Source of the DNA: Bryobacterales bacterium | GTDB lineage: Bacteria > Acidobacteriota > Terriglobia > Bryobacterales > Bryobacteraceae | Direction of reading: 5' to 3' | Assembly (NCBI GenBank): GCA_025462985.1 | Contig: JAOAPP010000012.1 | Span: 1-9,311, forward strand | DNA length: 9,311 nucleotides | In this document: positions 7,224 to 9,311 of the stretch, in pieces | Position numbering within the stretch: the stretch's first letter is position 1 | Layout of the letters: each line of letters begins with the position of its first letter | The notes under the pieces: generated by a model | What the model was told of the DNA's origin: nothing | Databases searched by the model: none | Seen by the model: the letters and a program-made list of their open reading frames with translations, nothing else | Made by a program: the position numbers and the translations under genes

Positions 7224-8141
7224 CTAGCGCCGCAGCGCGGGCTCTTCCAATGTTGCCGGTTCAACGTGAATCAGCACATCGGCCACCCAGGGCAGCATTT
7301 CTTTGACAGCGACCTTTACCTGCCTCGCAATGTTATGCGATTGGCGCACCGTCATCTCGGGATCCACTTCGAGGTGCAGGTCCACGTGGTATCTGAGGCC
7401 GGTGCGCCGGGCGAAGCACTTCTCGATTCCGCGAGCGCCGGGAACACTGAGCGCGACGCGCTTGATCTCTTGCAGCTTGCCCGCTTCCGGCATGGTGTCG
7501 AGAAGCGAGTCAACCGTCCGTTGGACTACCCGGGCCGAGAGGAAGAGAATCAATACGCCAATCGCCACTGCACCAACCTGATCCGCCGACTGAAAGCGGA
7601 CTGGGTTCCAGAGCGCGAGGACTACCGCAAGTAGGGCTACGGTGGTCGACAAAAGGTCAGTCAGATCGTGCCATGCATCGGCTTGCAAGCCACTGCTGTC
7701 GATCCGGGCGCCAACTCTGAATTTTGCCCAGGCCTGCCCCACCTTGACAACGATGGCCGCGAGCAAGGGGTAGACCGCGAAGCCGTGCAGCCCATGCTGG
7801 GAGGGAGCAAAGGTCAGCCCCTTCCAGAGAATTGCCGCCCCAGTGAGCAATAACATGCCGCCGACGGCCAGACTGGCCAGCGTCTCATACCTGCCGTGAC
7901 CATAAGGGTGTTCCTCATCGGGCGGCTTATTCGCGAGCCAAAGTCCCGCGTACACAAAGGCGGAAGAAACAACATCGCCCGATGCTTCAAGGCCGTCCGA
8001 AACCACTGCGGCTGAGTTCGCATGAAAGCCGACAACCAGTTTCGAGGCGGCCAGAACGAAGCCGGTGATCATGCTGAGCAGTGCCAAGCGCCGACCGGCT
8101 AGTTCTTCGCGATTAAGATCATCTTTGGAAGAGAAGTTCAC
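7224..8141 (-). CDS. Cation diffusion facilitator (CDF) family divalent metal exporter
   Basis: The product is 305 residues from a GTG at 8141. No ATG or good Shine-Dalgarno is evident, so the start is only moderately sure. Six membrane helices are visible at roughly 20-38, 44-66, 88-107, 121-139, 155-178 and 184-205. The CDF signature HPYGHGRYE is at 78-86, in the loop between helices 2 and 3. The transport site is made by helix 5 (DAWHDLTD: Asp155, His158, Asp162) and helix 2, where SDGLEASGD supplies Asp49, Glu52 and Asp56; Glu stands where many Zn transporters have His. The C-terminal cytoplasmic dimerisation domain (about 215-296) has YHVDLHLEVDPEMTVRQSHNIA and ends in VLIHVEP, with possible metal ligands His252, His269 and His292. 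CDF proteins export Zn, Fe, Mn, Co or similar ions by proton antiport. The exact metal cannot be read from the sequence. The gene is followed after 6 bp by polX. Confidence 0.94.
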   Translation of the reverse strand: MNFSSKDDLNREELAGRRLALLSMITGFVLAASKLVVGFHANSAAVVSDGLEASGDVVSSAFVYAGLWLANKPPDEEHPYGHGRYETLASLAVGGMLLLTGAAILWKGLTFAPSQHGLHGFAVYPLLAAIVVKVGQAWAKFRVGARIDSSGLQADAWHDLTDLLSTTVALLAVVLALWNPVRFQSADQVGAVAIGVLILFLSARVVQRTVDSLLDTMPEAGKLQEIKRVALSVPGARGIEKCFARRTGLRYHVDLHLEVDPEMTVRQSHNIARQVKVAVKEMLPWVADVLIHVEPATLEEPALRR

Positions 8142-8152
8142 AACGACGAGAA

Positions 8153-8218
8153 CTTCGGAGATACGTGGGCCCGAAGCATACGCTTCGAGGATAACGCGAC
8201 GGGGGCGGCCATCCGAAG
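8153..8218. repeat. Nested inverted repeats in the RND-CDF intergenic gap
   Basis: The 77-bp gap holds a perfect 6-bp hairpin, CGAAGC (8172-8177) and GCTTCG (8182-8187) around the loop ATAC. It sits inside a wider pair, CTTCGGA (8153-8159) and TCCGAAG (8212-8218). The wider arm directly abuts the RND stop codon. No T-run follows on either strand, so it is not a standard Rho-independent terminator. It could be an mRNA processing or stability element, an operator, or chance. Confidence 0.4.
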
Positions 8219-9311
8219 CTAACGGGTTAGCTCTGGTTCGAGGTATTCACTAGAAATCGCGACGCCGGTTTCGCGGTCGCGACGGCGTTTCTGGAAGCGA
8301 TCCAGATACACATAGATGACCGGTGTGATGTAAAGCGTCAGCAGCTGTGAAACGACCAGGCCGCCGACTACCGCCAGACCAAGTGGACGCCGGGCTTCCC
8401 CGCCCGCGCCGGTTCCAAAGGCGATTGGCAACGTCCCGAGGAGCGCTGCCATCGTTGTCATCATGATGGGCCGGAAGCGCTGCAGGCACCCTTCGAAGAT
8501 CGCTTCCTCAGGCGACTTGCCTTCCTTGCGCTCGGCTTCCAGCGCGAAATCGATCATCATGATGGCGTTCTTCTTGACGATACCGATCAGAAGAATGATA
8601 CCCACGAAAGAGTAGAGATTCAGGTCGTCACCGAACAGCCGAAGTGTAAGAAGCGCTCCAAGGCCGGCGGACGGCAAGCCCGAAAGAATTGTAATCGGGT
8701 GTATAAAGCTTTCGTAGAGAATGCCAAGGACCAGGTAGATCACCAGGACCGCAATCACCAACAGGATTCCCAGCCCCTGCAGCGAATTCTGAAATGCTGC
8801 CGCCGTTCCCTGGAAGCTGAAGCTCAGAGTATCGGGCAGGCCGATCTGACGTGCGGCTTCGTCGATATTCCGCGTGGCGGAACTGAGCGAAACGCCGGGC
8901 TTCAGATTGAATTGAAAGTTGACTGCTGGAAGCTGGCCGATGTGATTCACACTGAGCGGCGCGACGGTCTGTTCCAGGCTGGTCACGGCGGCGAGCGGAA
9001 CCAGTTTGCCTTCGCTCGCTTTAATGTAGAGCCCGGTCAGCGCTTGCGGATTCCGCTGATATTCGGGGAGTACTTCGAGCAGAACGTCGTATTGGTCCGA
9101 CGCCGCCGTGATGGTGGTGACGCGGCGGTTCCCGTACGCGTCATAAAGCGTATTCGCAATCGCGTCCGGCGTCACTCCAAGTGCCAGAGCCCGGTTGCGA
9201 TCAATCCGAACATTCAAACGCGGGCTGCTCAATCGCAGATCCGCGTAGATATCAGTCAATTCGGACAACGAGCGAAGCTTCTGTTCCAGTCGCGGCGCCC
9301 AGTGGTAGAGT
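8219..9311 (-). CDS. RND efflux pump inner-membrane subunit, HAE1/MdtB-MdtC-like (C-terminal third, 5' end outside window)
   Basis: The frame is open from the right edge to a TAG at 8219-8221, giving 363 residues, roughly the last third of a pump of about 1030 residues. The first residues (LYHWAPRLEQKLRSL, then the SELTDIYADL segment) match the periplasmic porter region of this family, so the TTG at 9268 is not a real start. The second transmembrane half follows, with the family hallmarks LVLGILYESFIHPITILSGLP and GIVKKNAIMMIDFALEAER. In the latter, visible-residue Lys247 corresponds to the AcrB Lys940 of the proton relay. RFRPIMMTT carries Thr285, equivalent to AcrB Thr978, and the last helix contains GGLVVSQLLTLYITPVIYVYLDR. 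GIVKKNAIMM is typical of MdtB/MdtC rather than of heavy-metal CzcA pumps, so organic compounds are the likelier substrates. Its adaptor and outer-membrane partners would lie outside the window. The CDF gene starts 77 bp downstream on the same strand. Confidence 0.95.
   Translation of the reverse strand, partial: LYHWAPRLEQKLRSLSELTDIYADLRLSSPRLNVRIDRNRALALGVTPDAIANTLYDAYGNRRVTTITAASDQYDVLLEVLPEYQRNPQALTGLYIKASEGKLVPLAAVTSLEQTVAPLSVNHIGQLPAVNFQFNLKPGVSLSSATRNIDEAARQIGLPDTLSFSFQGTAAAFQNSLQGLGILLVIAVLVIYLVLGILYESFIHPITILSGLPSAGLGALLTLRLFGDDLNLYSFVGIILLIGIVKKNAIMMIDFALEAERKEGKSPEEAIFEGCLQRFRPIMMTTMAALLGTLPIAFGTGAGGEARRPLGLAVVGGLVVSQLLTLYITPVIYVYLDRFQKRRRDRETGVAISSEYLEPELTR

Noticed and set aside
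7303..7634. Plus-strand open frames antisense to the C-terminal part of the CDF gene and running toward polX
   Set aside because: They overlap the conserved cytoplasmic domain of the CDF gene on the other strand and show no motif of their own.
8219..9268. RND frame read as a complete 349-residue protein starting at TTG 9268
   Set aside because: The frame stays open to the window edge and the upstream residues match the RND family, so this is a truncated view of a larger gene and not a short protein or a pseudogene.

Overview
The window is a GC-rich, densely coded stretch of bacterial chromosome with seven protein genes, two of them cut by the window edges. I see no RNA genes, insertion sequences, CRISPR arrays, integrases or phage genes. 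Three features suggest an Acidobacteriota-like soil or sediment bacterium: a large secreted DUF5117/DUF4953-type zinc metalloprotease, a multi-pass membrane protein ending in tandem TPRs, and a secreted YVTN-type beta-propeller. That placement is an inference from the gene repertoire, not from a marker gene.

Layout, left to right. Positions 1-555 (minus) hold the N-terminal 185 residues of a secreted beta-propeller protein. Positions 599-2320 (minus) encode a GT-C/TMTC-like polytopic membrane protein with four C-terminal TPRs. It lies 43 bp upstream of the propeller gene on the same strand, so the two may be co-transcribed. A 38-bp divergent gap (2321-2358) separates it from the only plus-strand gene, 2359-3039, a membrane-anchored SPOR-domain protein. 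That gene runs tail-to-tail into a minus-strand gene, with overlapping stop codons at 3033-3039.

From 9311 down to 3033 lies a minus-strand series of four genes: the C-terminal third of an HAE1/MdtBC-type RND efflux pump, a cation diffusion facilitator (CDF), a bacterial PolX DNA polymerase with a full PHP nuclease domain, and the secreted zinc metalloprotease. The gaps are 77 bp (RND-CDF), 6 bp (CDF-PolX) and 30 bp or less (PolX-protease), so the last three probably form one operon. Their only visible shared theme is divalent metal: a metal exporter, a two-metal polymerase with a trinuclear-metal PHP domain, and a zinc protease. That link is speculative.

The window reads as ordinary housekeeping and accessory chromosome. 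I find no convincing undescribed system. The points most worth a second look are an A8 tract in the TPR gene where a slip of one base in either direction would cut off the TPR array, back-to-back -10-like hexamers in the 38-bp divergent gap, and a nested inverted repeat between the RND and CDF genes.
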